DNA of 6,304 bases, taken from Candidatus Coatesiibacteriota bacterium. Its GTDB lineage: Bacteria > RBG-13-66-14 > B26-G2. How positions within the stretch are numbered: the first letter of the stretch is position 1; the number at the start of each line of letters is the position of its first letter. The stretch spans positions 1 through 6,304 of the forward strand of contig QMNJ01000090.1 in the NCBI GenBank assembly GCA_003647715.1, given 5' to 3'. The notes under the pieces are model-generated. The model had not been told where the DNA came from, did no database searches, and worked only from the letters and a program-made list of their open reading frames with translations. A program made the translations under genes and the position numbers. This document shows, in pieces, positions 6,295-6,304 of this stretch.

Positions 6295-6304
6295 AGATTC
6301 TTAA
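6291..6304 (+). CDS. Possible start of a further gene, cut by the window edge
   Basis: An ATG at 6291 overlaps the TGA of the membrane-protein gene (ATGA) and opens a frame reading Met-Lys-Ile-Leu before the window ends. AAGGAG lies directly against this ATG with no spacing, which is too close for a normal SD. The GGGGG just before it is at a better distance but is a weaker match. Four codons cannot show a function. If real, the gene is probably translationally coupled to the membrane-protein gene. Confidence 0.35.

Overview
The window looks like a piece of a bacterial chromosome. Five complete genes lie head to tail on the minus strand, and one small membrane-protein gene plus the first bases of another lie on the plus strand at the right edge. 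G+C is roughly in the low 40s (estimated by eye from sampled lines). The minus-strand genes are purine-rich, with frequent AGA/AGG arginine and ATA isoleucine codons, and their proteins are rich in Glu, Lys and Ile. Strong Shine-Dalgarno (SD) sites and a bacterial-type Rqc2/RqcH protein argue for a bacterium. Codon and residue choice would suit a thermophile or an uncultured candidate phylum, but I cannot name the lineage. I see no phage, transposon, CRISPR array, tRNA or rRNA.

Reading in the direction of transcription (right to left): an NFACT-family protein (Rqc2/RqcH type, 5840-4173), L-lysine 6-transaminase (lat, 4109-2718), a YjbQ/UPF0047 protein (2686-2267), glutamate formimidoyltransferase (ftcD, 2237-1326) and imidazolonepropionase (hutI, 1310-93). 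The last four are 15-31 bases apart, so they very likely form one operon. A plausible promoter lies just upstream of lat, in the 63-base gap after the NFACT gene. The first 92 bases, downstream of hutI, are AT-rich, and I see no gene or convincing terminator there.

The operon joins two amino-acid catabolic routes that meet at glutamate. HutI makes N-formimino-L-glutamate from imidazolonepropionate. FtcD moves the formimino group to tetrahydrofolate and frees glutamate. Lat passes the 6-amino group of lysine to 2-oxoglutarate, also giving glutamate. Histidine ammonia-lyase, urocanase, a cyclodeaminase and an aminoadipate-semialdehyde dehydrogenase are not in the window. The YjbQ protein, whose physiological role is poorly settled, sits between the lysine and histidine genes and is the most open functional question here.

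The 106-base divergent region between the NFACT gene and the plus-strand membrane-protein gene contains two sigma-70-like promoters facing apart, each with a 17-base spacer. Their predicted start points fall exactly on the ATG of the membrane-protein gene and about 3 bases before the GTG of the NFACT gene. Neither start has a good SD, which suggests leaderless or nearly leaderless transcripts, in contrast to the strong SDs inside the operon. No wholly new system is evident. The unusual points are the mixed lysine/histidine operon with YjbQ and the leaderless divergent pair.
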